Positions 38,118 through 49,480 of a stretch of DNA of 64,000 nucleotides are shown here, piece after piece. The translations under genes and the position numbers were made by a program. How positions within the stretch are numbered: position 1 is the first letter of the stretch; each line of letters begins with the position of its first letter. The notes beneath the pieces were generated by a model. It saw nothing but the letters and a program-made list of their open reading frames with translations. It did not search any database and had not been told where the DNA came from. The DNA comes from Lepidurus packardi (taxonomy: Eukaryota; Arthropoda; Branchiopoda; Notostraca; Triopsidae), in the NCBI GenBank assembly GCA_023053545.1, contig JAKZAN010000007.1, positions 7,750,001 to 7,814,000 on the forward strand, in the 5' to 3' direction.

Positions 38118-39050
38118 ATCAACTTTGGCTTGATGATCGGTGACGAGGGTCATTGACCGTCGTTGCCAACCTCTCTTAAAACCATGGCATACCATTGTTC
38201 CTAATGGTATGGCATGCTGTTGCTCTGAAAAGTGTAAGCCACAAGAGTCATCAGGAGCAGTACAAGATCCTCATCATCAAACAGACACACTGCCACAAGT
38301 CTCCGAAATGATCTTCAAGAATCTACAATTAATAATAACTTTTTTGTTTCAATTAAATATTCAGTGGACACAGCGGCTGCACGATGATGTCCCCGTTGCC
38401 CGAAAGGTAACGATCGCACCTTGCTCCTGCTGATGGGAGTGTGCAACTCGAGATGAAGGCTGATACTCCGATACCCGGAACGCGCCAAAGTAGGCTAGAT
38501 TTCTGACTGGCCAACAGATATTGGTTCTGAGCGTCTAAAAATACTAAGAACAGCGTCCTTCAGCTCATTCATGACACCCAGTGAAATGGGTAGGCGGCAT
38601 TGAGTGGAATTCGCCTGAGCGCCTGGTAGGTAAGGGAGAGATAAGCTCCTTCCTCCGCTGGCCATCTTAAGAGTGGTGCCAGTCGTTAATGGCGTCCATT
38701 CCCTTTGCGAAGTAAGAGGACGGAGAACAAGAAGAGCTTGACAGCGAACTTACTGCAGTCTCACGTAACGAACTGAAGCCGGCACGATTGACGCCTCAAG
38801 GAGATCACGTGCCTCTTCGATTGATAGCGCACAAGGCGAGCAGTTGTTGGAATCTACAGGAAAGCCGAACAGCGGTGCGCTGATGATTCAATAAGAAGAA
38901 ATCATCCATTTATCACCCATGTAATTGTCAATCCCAGCGCGTTCGATAATACGTGAGCTACTTCTCGAACGCGATACACTTAATTAAAAGCGTTATTATC
39001 TTGACCGATATATCATCTTCTCAAATTTAAGTAACAAGTTAGGGTACTGC
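38118..39050 (+). pseudogene. Decayed methuselah-like receptor 3' end with insertion
   Basis: About 38145-38240 reads as the cytoplasmic tail seen in the intact receptors ('RRCQPLLKPWHTIVPNGMAC' against 'RRCLPLLNAWRSIAPECMAC' in copy 2). About 38966-39030 matches the last 20 codons and stop of copy 2, followed by matching 3' flank. Between them about 580 bp of GC-richer sequence (38380-38960) has no partner in the intact copies. Earlier exons cannot be recognised. It is a relic between copy 2 and the third receptor. Confidence 0.7.
38380..38960. mobile_element. Unidentified GC-richer insertion in receptor relic
   Basis: Interrupts the homology between the receptor relic and copy 2. Base composition differs visibly from its AT-rich surroundings. 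I find no terminal inverted repeat, no target duplication and no protein motif, so calling it mobile is inference from position alone. Confidence 0.3.
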
Positions 39051-39604
39051 TATGGAATCTCGAATTTCTCTACTTGAAAATTAGTTTCTGGACTGCTACA
39101 CCCATCTGTCACCGCTCGCTGCTACAACAATAAACGCTACAAGCCCACTTCCGTAGGATTTTCACAGTGTAAGTTGAACTTAAACAAGCCAGCCATAAAC
39201 AAACCTACCATGAAAACATTTTACTCTCAGTGGACACTAACAAGCATCAAATCTATTCTTATCTGTGTTGCTTTCTGATGACGCCGCCACATCCGCAACC
39301 TAATCCCTCCGCACGTCCATGTTCTGTTACTGTTACGAAGATCTCACTGCGCAACAACCACCGTTAGGCTGCTCGAGAAGAAAAGACTAGTTATGCAGAC
39401 TCCAAAATTCATTTTCCCAGTTTCTTTCAACTCGGACGTCCTACTCATTCGTCTGTAGAAAAAGGGATTTTTAAGAACGTGTCATGTTTCTCACCAAGGC
39501 GGTCGTCTAAACAAACAAACAAGCAGTAGCGAGCAGTTAGTGACAAGTGCGTAAGTGGAGTACCAAAAACTAGTCACAAAACTCGTGCAGCAAACAACGT
39601 CGCC

Positions 39605-41806
39605 ATGGCGAGTTTTTTACACTTTCTATGGAGACCAAACCTCTTGATATGGCTTCTCATTTGGCTCCCCGCCATGAGCGCTGCCTCCTCTTGGACCAAG
39701 TGTTGTCCCGCCAACAACCAGAGACTTAATTCCGAAGGTCAATGTATAACCAGACAAGGAAATAGTTCTTTAATAGCAAAGCTCTGGGAAAATTCCCCAC
39801 TCGGAAAGCGAACAAGCCAAAACGAGTTATCTGAAACCGCCTGTGAAAGTAAAACGAACGAAAGCTCGACGTACTTTCTATCCTACTTCACTGTCACCGA
39901 GCATAACGACTATCTCTACTTGAATAAAACCGATTCTTTGGTACATCATCGAGAAATATGCCTCGGTGAAACTGACAGTGAAGACGATGTAGGATATCCG
40001 ACTTTGATGGCTCGCTTTTGTCGGAGAGGATGCCAAGGCAAGCTTTGCATCCGGAAATGCTGCTTGCCTGGCTACATACTGGATGGGAGTGATTACACGT
40101 GCCGAATTTCAAACGAGTCAATTAGTTCAGCTGATGTCGACTTCTTTGAACTAGGGCGACAAGACGCAGCACTTACTAACGCGTCCTTCGATGCTGACGA
40201 TGTCTCTTTGGTGGGTTTCAACATGATGCCTCGATCTCTGTGTCCGGATGGAGCTTATGTATTAGACCCTCGCATCGAATTTGACCAGTTTTTTGTACTT
40301 ACCAACGGGTACCTGTACGTACCAGCCAACTATGACGCAGACCAGCTACTTGAACATTTTTGCATTGAAAAACAGGTTGATGAGGAAGCCTCACTGGTAA
40401 TAACTATCGAACAAGCAGTCCCAATTCAAAAAGTCAATGAACCCTATGTTCCTTCCAGCTGATTGCAATGGTATGTTTGCCGCCACAAGAAACGGAATCG
40501 TATGACCAGGAATTAGCCCGTTCAGTATTCGTCCCTCTACAATTCGTATCGGCAATTTTCCTCTTCCTCACGTTCTTAGTCTATGCGTTGCTTCCCGAGC
40601 TGCGAAATTTGCACGGTTTGACCATTATGTGCCACGTGTTGGCACTTTTCATGACCTATGTAGGGCTGGGAATTATTCAAACAGCTGGCCCGCTGTCGCC
40701 TTCAGTGTGTTCTTTTTTTGGTACTTAAAAAAGCAGTTAATTTCAACCATTAAATCAAAAATTATTATTCGTAGCTCTTTCGACACATTTTTTTTTCCTT
40801 TCCGCGTTTTCTTGGATGAACACCATGAGTTTCGACATTTGGTGGGCCATCACGTAAGCACATCCAAGAAGATATCATGACACCGGTATTGTTACTTAAG
40901 TAATTCAATCCTGTCTAGTCAAATGCGAACTACGAGACATCGAACCCGTAGAGAACGACCGTGCAGCAAGTTCTTCAAATACTCACTTTATGCGTGGGGA
41001 GTTCCCTTCATAATTGTCATCACTGGCCTGATTTTGGATTCTATGCATTCGCGACCAAACTGGATAATAAATCCTGGTTTTGGAGTGTACAAATGTTGGT
41101 TTAAAGGTAAACTTTTGTTTAAAAAATATGCTAGACGGTATATATATACACCTGTTATTCGCTAGATTTGAAACGAGATCCCATCACGCAAAGACCTGGG
41201 CTCTATTACTTATACGGGCCAATAGCGCTCACTGTTTTGGGAAACATAGTGTTGTTTTCTCTAACAGCCTCCTTTTTATGTCAAGCGAAGGGAACAGTTA
41301 CCTCTTGCATGAGTAGAACGCGCAACAGACAAAGGTAATTGGACAAAAATCTTAATGACGTAAGAAATATGAAGGAATTATAGTTTCACTGTCCATACAC
41401 GTTTTAACGTTTCTGTTCAATACGCAGGCTGCGTGTCGTGTTCAATGTGTTTGTGCTGATGGGAGTGACATGGGTCATGGAAATCGTTTCCTGGGGAGTG
41501 GGCGGATCTGCTTTCTATTGGATGCCATCCGATATTTTCAACATTCTGCAAGGAGTGCTGATATTTGTAATTTTCGTCTGCAAACGCAACGTGATTGCAC
41601 TTTTGTGTCAACGTGGAGAGCCGCTTTGGAACTGTTGGCGGGCAGTTTGTCCCACTTGGTGTGCATGCCATTGGCTGAGCAAATATTACATGTCGCCCGA
41701 CTCCAGTTCCTCGAATCCGACTGTCACAACCACGAGTGTCAGTCCCTATCGCAAAGCAAGCTCTACTGTAGCACAGGCTAACGTGCACATTGAGGGAAAC
41801 GTTTGA
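39605..41806 (+). CDS. Methuselah-like GPCR, diverged third gene
   Basis: Six exons: 39605-40396, 40459-40720, 40775-40853, 40919-41106, 41166-41334, 41428-41806, giving 622 aa. A signal peptide covers residues 1-26. The ectodomain is shorter (about 240 residues) than in the other two receptors but keeps the motifs 'TKCCPANNQ' and 'RKCCLPGYILD'. Seven helices are clear: 'FVSAIFLFLTFLVYALLP', 'GLTIMCHVLALFMTYVG', 'FLSAFSWMNTMSFDIWW', 'YAWGVPFIIVITGLIL', 'LYGPIALTVLGNIVLF', 'VLMGVTWVMEIVSWGVGG' and 'ILQGVLIFVIFVCKRN'. It lacks the extra loop exon between TM3 and TM4 found in copies 1 and 2. Introns are 54-93 nt. The gene appears functional. Ligand unknown. Confidence 0.92.
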
Positions 41807-42019
41807 GTCTCAACGTTTTGCATTTACTATAACAAATGGTACGGATCCCAGAAAAAGCCCAGAAACATGAATTACGCATTTCCCGATACAAAAACGTGTT
41901 CGATCTGCTTAATATTTTAGAGGTATTTTCTTACTATTATGATTTCGTATAGCAAACCTTGTTATTGTTTATATCTTTACTGCAATGAAATAGATCTGAT
42001 TTTCGTCTTGTAAGGATGA

Positions 42020-42180
42020 CCTTATTCAAACTTCTCTTTCATTCCCGTCTTTTATGTCCAAATCAAACCGAGCTCCTAAAGCGTTTTTAGACTAGTCCAA
42101 AATGGTTCTTAGCTTTACAGGCTACACAATAAAATGCGTGAAAGTATAAGAGAAAATTTTGGCTTAATCTGAATTCGATA
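42020..42180. repeat. Dispersed repeat shared with 5435-5590
   Basis: Direct-orientation match to 5435-5590, both including the string 'aaaatgcgtgaaagt' or a close variant. Sits 3' of the third receptor. Confidence 0.6.
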
Positions 42181-42181
42181 A

Positions 42182-42500
42182 CCCAGTCTGGAAAGACGAA
42201 TTTTCAGACTGGGCTATCACGCCAAGTTCCGGAAACGAAAGATGTTGCTTTTCTAGTACGGGATGACATTCCTTTTCAACGCTCTATTTTATTTTATTTT
42301 TTTTATTTGGTTTGATTTTTTTTTATTCTTTACTTTAGGTAACACGGGGCAAATGGTAAAACTTTCCTTCTTTTATGGACCAGTTGCAGTAATTATGATC
42401 GCTAACTTGTTTTTCGCACGGAACGCTCTGACCTTACACATTCCCGACACTGATTCCCATGCAACAATAAAAAGGAGCAGAGCTAAACAAAGACAATTAG
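42182..42500 (+). pseudogene. Methuselah-like receptor relic, TM4 exon end and TM5 exon
   Basis: About 42200-42237 reads 'DWAITPSS', corresponding to 'DWVITPEFG' before the exon junction in the intact receptors. About 42338-42500 reads 'FFYGPVAVIMIANLFF' and ends 'RSRAKQRQ', corresponding to the TM5 exon. No other exon survives. It resembles the relic at 1-150, which suggests both descend from one duplicated unit. Confidence 0.7.
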
Positions 42501-42596
42501 TCTCAAGCCAGAACACACTCCGTTATTTTCGTGGAAAATTCTGTCAAACTTTAAAAATAACTGGGGGATATCTTTAGGTTATGTGTGATGCTGAGC

Positions 42597-42630
42597 GAAT
42601 TACCAGCCAATATGAATTGGCTGGTAATTC
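42597..42630. repeat. Perfect hairpin, 15-bp stem, 4-nt loop
   Basis: GAATTACCAGCCAAT followed by ATGA and the exact reverse complement. No function assigned. Confidence 0.8.
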
Positions 42631-43286
42631 TGGTCTGACAGGCTGAAATGATTACAAAGTTTTCCGTTTCTTATGGAATTATATATTTATGATAATTTTA
42701 CTATAGAAATTAATTTGCTAGGATAATTTCACTATGGAGAATAATTATACTAATGACAATTTAGTTTTTATCTGCTGTTTGAATTTCGAGAATATTTCTT
42801 TGTAGATTAGGATTATTTACTTCAGTCTTTTTCCTCGTCTGGGTTTTCAATTTCTTTATCTGGAGTGCACATAGGTTACAAATAATTTTCTCGCGTAAGA
42901 TTTCCGTCAAGATAAACTTTGTACGGTTTGTCACTTCCAAAAACACACACTTGCAGTGCTGATAGATTTATCATATAAAAATACATTGTCACTTGACAGG
43001 AAATATGCTGACTGTGAAACGGATATTATGCCTTGACTTTCCTATTTATTGTGTTTTCGTTCTTACACACCCCGTATGGTGTTGCCAGAAGGCCATGCGG
43101 GGGTTGCTCTCCCTCGCCGGTATGTGACGCCTCCTTTCGGCTTTCAAATAAATTCCCGTTTAACCAAGGAATGTCTTTATTGTCCCTTATTTAATTTACT
43201 GTTTATAAATTTCGACATATTATCTAAAAAAATATAATGTGTTTGAGGAGTGGAGAGCACAACAAGCTCAATATAGGCAACCACCC
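42631..43286. other. Intergenic, no gene recognised
   Basis: AT-rich flank. The right end should contain the 3' UTR of the PMF1-like gene; a minus-strand AATAAA lies at 43176-43181. Confidence 0.5.
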
Positions 43287-43986
43287 TTAATCTCCCATGT
43301 TCTTTTCGATATTCCGTTTGAAACTATTCAAGAACTCCTCTCTGCGTTGTGTGGCTGTTATCAATTTATGCCTTTCCTCTTTTACTCTAGCAATCAAGGC
43401 ATCTGTCTCCGCTTCAAGCTTCATCTGCATATCTTTAAGTACGACCAAATGTTTTTTCAGTTCAACTCCTTCATACGCGAGCATGGTCTCAGTGGGATTA
43501 CCAGAAGGACGCCTGACAGAAAAATGTTCTTGAATACGTTAAAGAAATGACAGCGTTTCAAATAGCCCTGGAAGAAATTGTTTCCACTTACCAGGCAACA
43601 TAACCAGGCTTGGTAGTTGTAGTTTCCTCAATACGATCCAATTCATTCAGCTTTTTCCAGATTTCACAATCATTTTCCTCCAAGAAGTCTTTAACTTCCT
43701 GTTGTGCTCTTTCTTTAATATTATTAATCAAATCCGTATGGAGTCCAGTGATGATCAATTTTGGTAATTTTAAATGAGTAGCTAACAGACCAGGCCTATA
43801 TCAAAACAAAAAGTACTATAGCTAGTATATTATATTTGTGCGTTTTTTAAGAAAAGTATGATACCTTATATCAGAAGTAATTTTTGATACTGTTTCATTA
43901 GCTGCATCCTCCAATAAACGTATACGGACGCTTTTCTCCCGTCCCGAAGTTTTGTTCACGTTTTGATCGTCAATGTCTTCACTCAT
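43287..43986 (-). CDS. PMF1: PMF1/Nnf1-like kinetochore protein (Mis12 complex)
   Basis: Small coiled-coil protein of the Mis12/MIND complex that links inner and outer kinetochore. Three exons: 43986-43865, 43795-43592, 43512-43287, giving 183 aa. The best evidence is the block 'AWRPSGNPTETMLAYEGVEL', which matches the conserved WRPSG segment of PMF1, preceded by an Nnf1-like helical region ('VKDFLEENDCEIWKKLNELD') and followed by a long Lys/Glu-rich coiled coil to the C-terminus. Family length is about 200. It is divergent from SCAMP with 382 bp between the start codons. Identification is by motif only, but the block order agrees. Confidence 0.78.
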
Positions 43987-44368
43987 TTCTATTTTAGTTA
44001 GTTTCGTTTTCGTGTCCTAACCGATCAAGCAAGCGATCGAGCAAGCGCGCCAGACATGTCCAAACAAGCTACATTGCCATGTATATGAACTAACTTATTC
44101 TTATAAGCTTTATTAACTATCAGACTGTATAATTTGTGACAGGGATATTTTAAAATCTTTCTTCAGATAGCTAATTGATTTATTCCAATTAAATGAAATT
44201 CCTGTCTGACGTCATCTTCCTAAAGCGCTTTAAGCCGGCCTCCTCGTCCGTCCTCCGCCTCCGCCTTAGCCTGACGTCAGGTGTTCTACGCTCAAGTGTA
44301 GATTACGATTGAGAAGTGTAGCGTTTGACTAATTAACTTGGTGCAAGCACTTAACTGTGTACTCCAAA
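43987..44368. promoter_or_regulatory. Shared divergent promoter, PMF1-like / SCAMP
   Basis: 382 bp between opposite start codons. Contains 'tgacgtcatc' near 44209 and 'tgacgtcagg' near 44272, each with a TGACGTCA palindrome (CREB/ATF-type site). Two such sites in a short divergent promoter are worth noting; binding is inferred. Confidence 0.55.
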
Positions 44369-45967
44369 ATGTCGGGTTTCACAGAGAACCCCTTTGACGA
44401 TAATCCTTTCGCAGTAAGTGTTAATTTTGCCTAATGTCTGACTAAATAAAATTCTCGTTTGAATTTTAAACAAAACGCCAACGTGTATTGTTTTCCACCC
44501 AGGATCCATCAGTCCAGCAGGTTGCCAACAGTACGACTAATACACAAAAGGGACTAGAAGACTACAACCCATTTGGAGGTCAAGCTGGTACTGGTAAAAC
44601 CGCCCAGGTAAAAATAAAAGCACACACATGATTGAGGAGATTACAAACCTATCTTCTTGTTTTTACGTTGTAGCCACCAGCAGCAGTAAATCCACCACTG
44701 AATGTTCCTACTTACCAGGCCCCTATGAAAACTCCTCCTATAGTCAGCCCTGGTCAAGCCCCACAAGTCTCCACTGCAGATTTTCAGGTAGGAAACTGTT
44801 ATAAAACTGACTAGAAAACAGCAAACTACTGTGTCCTTTACATGTGTGTTTTGTGCGGCTTATCTAAAGGAGTTGAAGGTATTGTCCACATTTTATATCA
44901 ACCGCTAATTGCTAATATATTCTGTAATGTAACGTTTCTTAAAATCAGAGACGGCAAGAAGAACTAGAACGCAAAGCGGAAGAACTTGCCAGGCGCGAAG
45001 AGGAATTACGTGGCGCTCCATTCAATTGTAAGTATTCTCAAATCCTGAAAGGAAACCAAAACACCCTACTTATTACTACATATTTAGCCCGTAGGAACAA
45101 CTGGCCGCCTCTACCTGAGAAGTTTTGCGTACAGCCGTGCTTCTACCAGGATATTAATGTGGAGATTCCCCCCGAGTTCCAGAAGATTGTTCGCTTAATT
45201 TACTACGTCTGGGCTTGTGAGTCGTGACAGATATCTTAATTAAACTCTACATAATATTCCTCATTCTTAGTCCATATCCTGCTGTACGTGTTAAACATTT
45301 TTGGAAGCTTGGCGCTTTTCATTAACAATGGCTCGGGTGCCATGTTCGGCTTGGCGTTACTCTATGGCATTCTGTTTACTCCAGCGTCTTACGTTTGCTG
45401 GTTTAGACCCGTATACAAGGCATTCCGGTCGGATTCGTCATTCAACTTTATGGTCTTTTTCGTAATCTTCTTTGCCCAACTTATAGCCTCTGTCGTGCAA
45501 GCTATTGGACTTCCAGACATGGGAAGCTGGTATGCCATACAAAGAAAAAAGGGTTAAAAATTTGAATTATTCATCGTGTAAACTTCTGTCTCACAGTGGG
45601 ATTATTGTGGCTTTGTCTACATTGGCGAAGGGTGGCGTCTCCAACATTGTCGTTGGTGTTATTGTTCTTCTGATTGGGCTTGGTTTCGCTGGCGCAGCAT
45701 TCGTGGACTTTCTCCTGGTCGTGAAGGTACCAAATCTTTATAAGAAGGGAGCACGAGATGCAGCAAAGGCGTTTTATTGTCTTATTTCAGGTTCAGCGTT
45801 TGTACCGCAACACAGGCGCTAGTTTCGCCAAAGCACAGCAAGAATTCACGACTGGCGTTTTGCGCAATGAGCACGTGCAAGGCGCTGCTACCAACATTGC
45901 TGCTCAAGCCATTCGCACCCAAATGGCTGGCACCACACAAGGTGGACCTACAGCACCTCGTTTTTAG
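44369..45967 (+). CDS. Scamp: Secretory carrier-associated membrane protein (SCAMP)
   Basis: Four-pass membrane protein of recycling and secretory vesicles. Eight exons: 44369-44413, 44503-44607, 44674-44787, 44949-45027, 45088-45216, 45271-45529, 45597-45726, 45791-45967, giving 345 aa, typical for SCAMPs. The cytosolic N-terminus has NPF endocytic motifs ('[10 protein letters not shown]', 'YNPFGG'), a Pro-rich stretch and a coiled coil ('[20 protein letters not shown]'). Then comes the signature '[20 protein letters not shown]' and '[17 protein letters not shown]' leading into four membrane helices. The amphipathic '[16 protein letters not shown]' loop lies between TM2 and TM3. The C-terminal tail ends '[17 protein letters not shown]'. 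Confidence 0.96.
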
Positions 45968-46799
45968 AGAAAGAGAACGAGTAATTGGGAGTGGAGCATT
46001 AGCGTTCTAATCATGGCATAGGTAGGAATTGGGCACGTAATTGCCAAGAAGATATTGTAAAACTTTCCAGAATGACAACTTCAGATGAAAAAAGGAAATT
46101 TAAGGACGAAACGGGGATAATATTCACATAATCCGGCCCTTATTATTCCTGTGTATATTGTTGTGTGTAGGCACGTTTTTTAACCAGTCAATCAAGAACC
46201 TGTAATTTCTAAGAAGTTCGAAGGGCGACTTCCTGGAGTGGACTTTGAAATGAAGCATTAAAAACTTAATGATTTTTGAGTAATTGAAGGAAAATTAGTG
46301 ACTTTTTGTTTTTTGCTTTCTAAAGCACTTCTACTCCATAATACTATCAATCGTACACCTTTATCGTGGTCTTGGTTTATTTCCTGTCGCCATTGTCCCG
46401 TATTGTCTAATTACAAGTGGTTGATTTCCTATTGTAAGTCCAATTCTAATAAATGTAATGCTGAACTAAAGGACGTTTTTATTGGAAAAGAAAGCTTTTT
46501 AAATGAAGGGGTTTTTCTTTTTTTTTTTTTTATTAAAAGCTCAGGCGTGAGCTAATGTTGCCGTTTCGTTGCCGTTTCTGTACAAGTTTTCACTAGATTT
46601 CATATAATTGTTTAAGTTATCATTCGTACAATTACAAGTACATGATTCAGTTGGCAAGATTATCCTATGAGAACGAAGAACATTAGTTATAGTTTGGGGG
46701 AAGGGGAGGGTAAATATTATTATGTTTCCTGCAACGTTCTTAAGGCTGACATTGTAAAAGCCACGACTATTGGGAAAAGCCTTTGATCAGTCAAAAAAA
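45968..46799 (+). other. SCAMP 3' UTR and flank
   Basis: No gene is seen. An AATAAA signal at 46448-46453, about 480 nt after the SCAMP stop, is the likely polyadenylation signal. Confidence 0.5.
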
Positions 46800-47250
46800 T
46801 CTGAGGGTTAAAACGTAGTTTGAGTCTTGCCAGTTCACGTAATAAATAGGCTCTATGTCTGTTTAAAAGTCTACACCGGAAGAAAATGTGCGTCAAGTCT
46901 TGTGTTGAAATATTGTTGCAAGGGCATGTTGTATCAGTAGTCTTCTTAACGATCTAAAAAAGTTTTTGTAGGAAAATGTGTGGTTCTCAGTTTGATTAAA
47001 GTAGGAATGGTGCTTCTGTCGTTGGGTCATACATAGTGCTTTGGTAGATGGCATTATTTCTAAGTCTCGTAGAGGGCTGTGTGAAGCAGTCCATTTCTCA
47101 ATCCATTTATGTATAATAAGTTCTTTGATGGCTGTTGTTTGGTTTTTATCCCCCGGTAAAGGGTTATTCATTTTTAGTGATCTTAACCGATATGTACAGG
47201 TTGCATATCTTTTGTGCTTTGGTTCTAATATATCGATTACTTGCAAGGGT
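46800..47250 (-). mobile_element. Decayed non-LTR retrotransposon 3' end
   Basis: On the minus strand one frame reads 'HKWIEKWTASHSPLRDLEI' (a W..W motif typical after the RNase H domain of Jockey/I-type elements). After a frameshift another frame reads 'TTCPCNNISTQDLTHIFFRC' followed by 'LLRELARL', the Cys/His end motif with the DxxHIFxxC core. Frame breaks show it is dead. The rest of the element is not visible. Confidence 0.65.
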
Positions 47251-47925
47251 TTATTAAGGGTTGAAGGGTTTATTAACCTTTACGTTTAATGAAGGGTTTA
47301 TTAACCTATAAATTTCACGCCCGAATAATGCGGTAAGGGAATGGCATCCGCAATTTTCGATAACTTGTATAACTCACACGCGAAGAGAAACTGGAATTCG
47401 GCTACGAGCGCGTGGATTACTTACCCAATTCTATAAGCACATTGGTAAAAAACACAAAGTCACGAATTTCGGAACGAATGTTTGTTGTCCTGTTATTTTA
47501 TTACCTTTGAAGAACAGTTTCAACGGAGTTTTTCAAAAACGGCCTTGGCCTTACTGACTTCCAAAGGGTTTTCTCCTTGTGGAAAAAGAATAGGGGGAGT
47601 TTGAGCTTCCTCGTAAAAAGCCTAAACACAACTCGCGGGAACGTCCTCCAAACTAACAGCGGATGTTAGCGATTTTATCTTGTAAGGTGAATATAGAGTT
47701 GAGGCAACGATGTCCGAAATCGGACCGAAAGTGTGTGAAGGGCGAAATTATCCCGAAGGAAAAACGCACCCGAGGCAGAGGCGTCGACACGCGACTACGG
47801 CGTCGCTCACAAAATCAAATTAGCTTGTGGTTATGGGAAAAAGGCAATACAGTGTCGGATTGGCCTAAGCGGACCAGGGTTATCTTACCAAATGGCTCAG
47901 AACTTTCCAAGCCTTCGGTACCTAC
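47251..47925. other. Upstream of cuticle gene, no gene recognised
   Basis: No exon supported. A small duplication of a motif like 'gaagggtttattaacct' lies near 47260-47306. Confidence 0.5.
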
Positions 47926-47962
47926 TATAAATACTCAGAGGTGCTCCAGAAACAGCATCAGT
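47926..47962 (+). promoter_or_regulatory. TATA box and initiator of cuticle gene
   Basis: TATAAATA at 47926-47933 and an arthropod initiator TCAGT at 47958-47962, with the A at 47960, lie about 34 nt apart. The start codon follows 32 nt later at 47992. This is a classic strong promoter for a cuticle gene. Confidence 0.75.
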
Positions 47963-47991
47963 TCATCTGACACCTTCCAACCTACAACAAT

Positions 47992-49335
47992 ATGCAGGTA
48001 AGCAAAAGCATAATATCACAACAAAAAACTGTTTACTGTCAGCTGCATGTCTTAGTCTAAAGATGGAAAGCAGTGATTATATTCATAACACGATTTTGAT
48101 TTTCCCAGATTTTCATTGTTGCCAGTCTCTTGGCCGTGGCCATCGCGAACGAGGTAGTGTACCCCGCTTACCCGAAACCGAACTACCAACAAGCTGCTGG
48201 CTACGAAAAGAACTACGAAAATTACGTAAGTCAAATATAATCTTACAAATGCATTCTTTCTAGTAAACTGGTTTGAATTTAGGCGCCTATGCCCTACAAT
48301 TTTGACTGGAGTGTGTACGATCAAGCCAGTTACAACGACTTTTCCCACCAAGAGAGCAGCGATGGCAAAACTGTGTCTGGTTCTTACCGCGTACTCCTCC
48401 CTGACTCCCGCGTCCAAATCGTAACTTACAAAGCCGACGATTATGGTTACGTTGCCGATGTCAAATACGAAGGAGAAGCTAAATACGACAGCAAGCCGTA
48501 CTCCGGCAATGCCTACAATCAACCCAAGTACCAAAACGAATACGCTAGCCCCTCTTACAACGGCAAGGAATCCTACACAAGCCCCGCCTACAACAAGGAA
48601 TCTTACCCAACCAACGTCCCTTACACCCCAGCCAAGTACCCTGAAGCTTCCTCCACCAATTACAAGCCTCAACCTGCTTATAACAAACCTGCATACCCGG
48701 CCAAGCAATACACCGAGGCTCAGCCCACTTACAACAAACCTGCGTACCCCACCAAGCAATACACTGAAGCATACCCTTCCGATGATTACAAGCCCCAATC
48801 TGCTTACCCCGCCGCTAAGCAATACACTGAAACGTACCCTTCCAATGACTACAAGCCCCAATCTGCTTACCCCGCTGCGAAGCAATACACTGAAACGTAC
48901 CCTTCCAATGACTACAAGCCCAAATCTGCTTACCCCGCTGCGAAGCAATACACTGAAACGTACCCTTCCAATGACTACAAGCCCAAATCTGCTTACCCCG
49001 CTGCGAAGCAATACACTGAAACGTACCCTTCCAATGACTACAAGCCCCAATCTACTTACCCCGCTGCGAAGCAATACACTGAAACGTACCCTTCCAATGA
49101 CTACAAGCCCCAATCTGCTTACCCCGCTGCATACACCCCAGTGAAGCAGTACACTGAAGCTTACCTAACAGATGACTACAAGCCCGCATACAAAGCTGCC
49201 CCCGCTCCCTATGCCGCTCAACCAGCCTACAACCAACCCAAGTACCCTGCTGGAGATTACGTCAAAGAAGAGTACGCGACCACACCAAAATACGAGTCTT
49301 ACCCCACCACCGAGTACGCTACTAAGAAATATTAA
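47992..49335 (+). CDS. Cuticle protein, Rebers-Riddiford type, with tandem repeats
   Basis: Secreted structural protein that binds chitin. Three exons: 47992-47997 (only Met-Gln), 48109-48225, 48283-49335, giving 391 aa. The two-codon first exon followed by a signal peptide ('IFIVASLLAVAIA') is the usual arthropod cuticle gene layout. The chitin-binding RR domain is 'GKTVSGSYRVLLPDSRVQIV' followed by 'YKADDYGYVADVKYEGEA', closest to RR-2. The rest is low complexity, rich in Tyr, Pro, Lys and Thr, with six copies of a 21-residue unit around 'KQYTETYPSNDYKP' at 48754-49131. A TATA promoter lies upstream and a polyA signal at 49398. The long open frame on the opposite strand is a by-product of the repeats. 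Confidence 0.95.
48754..49131 (+). repeat. Six 63-bp coding tandem repeats
   Basis: Exact 63-nt periodicity, in frame, with near-identical third positions in the inner copies, pointing to recent expansion or homogenisation. The first copy is the most diverged. Confidence 0.9.
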
Positions 49336-49397
49336 GTAATTGACACAGTGAAATATTTGAAAAACCCAAGCTCTAAACTTCGAAGAGTATTTATTTT

Positions 49398-49403
49398 AAT
49401 AAA
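49398..49403 (+). terminator. Polyadenylation signal of cuticle gene
   Basis: AATAAA 63 nt after the stop codon, shortly before an A-rich stretch. The convergent FAN1 gene ends at 49481. Confidence 0.75.
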
Positions 49404-49480
49404 TGATTAATTGCAAGTAAAAAAAAAACTATATGACTCCACTCAATTCAAACTATTTATAAAAAGGAAGGTGGGTTAAA

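Noticed and set aside
48052..49113. 353-codon open frame on the minus strand with repeated 'VVIGRVRFSVLL'
   Set aside because: It is the antisense shadow of the cuticle repeats. The plus strand has a signal peptide, RR domain, splice sites and promoter.
48754..49131. Regular repeat spacing resembling a CRISPR array
   Set aside because: Eukaryotic coding tandem repeats, in frame and without unique spacers.
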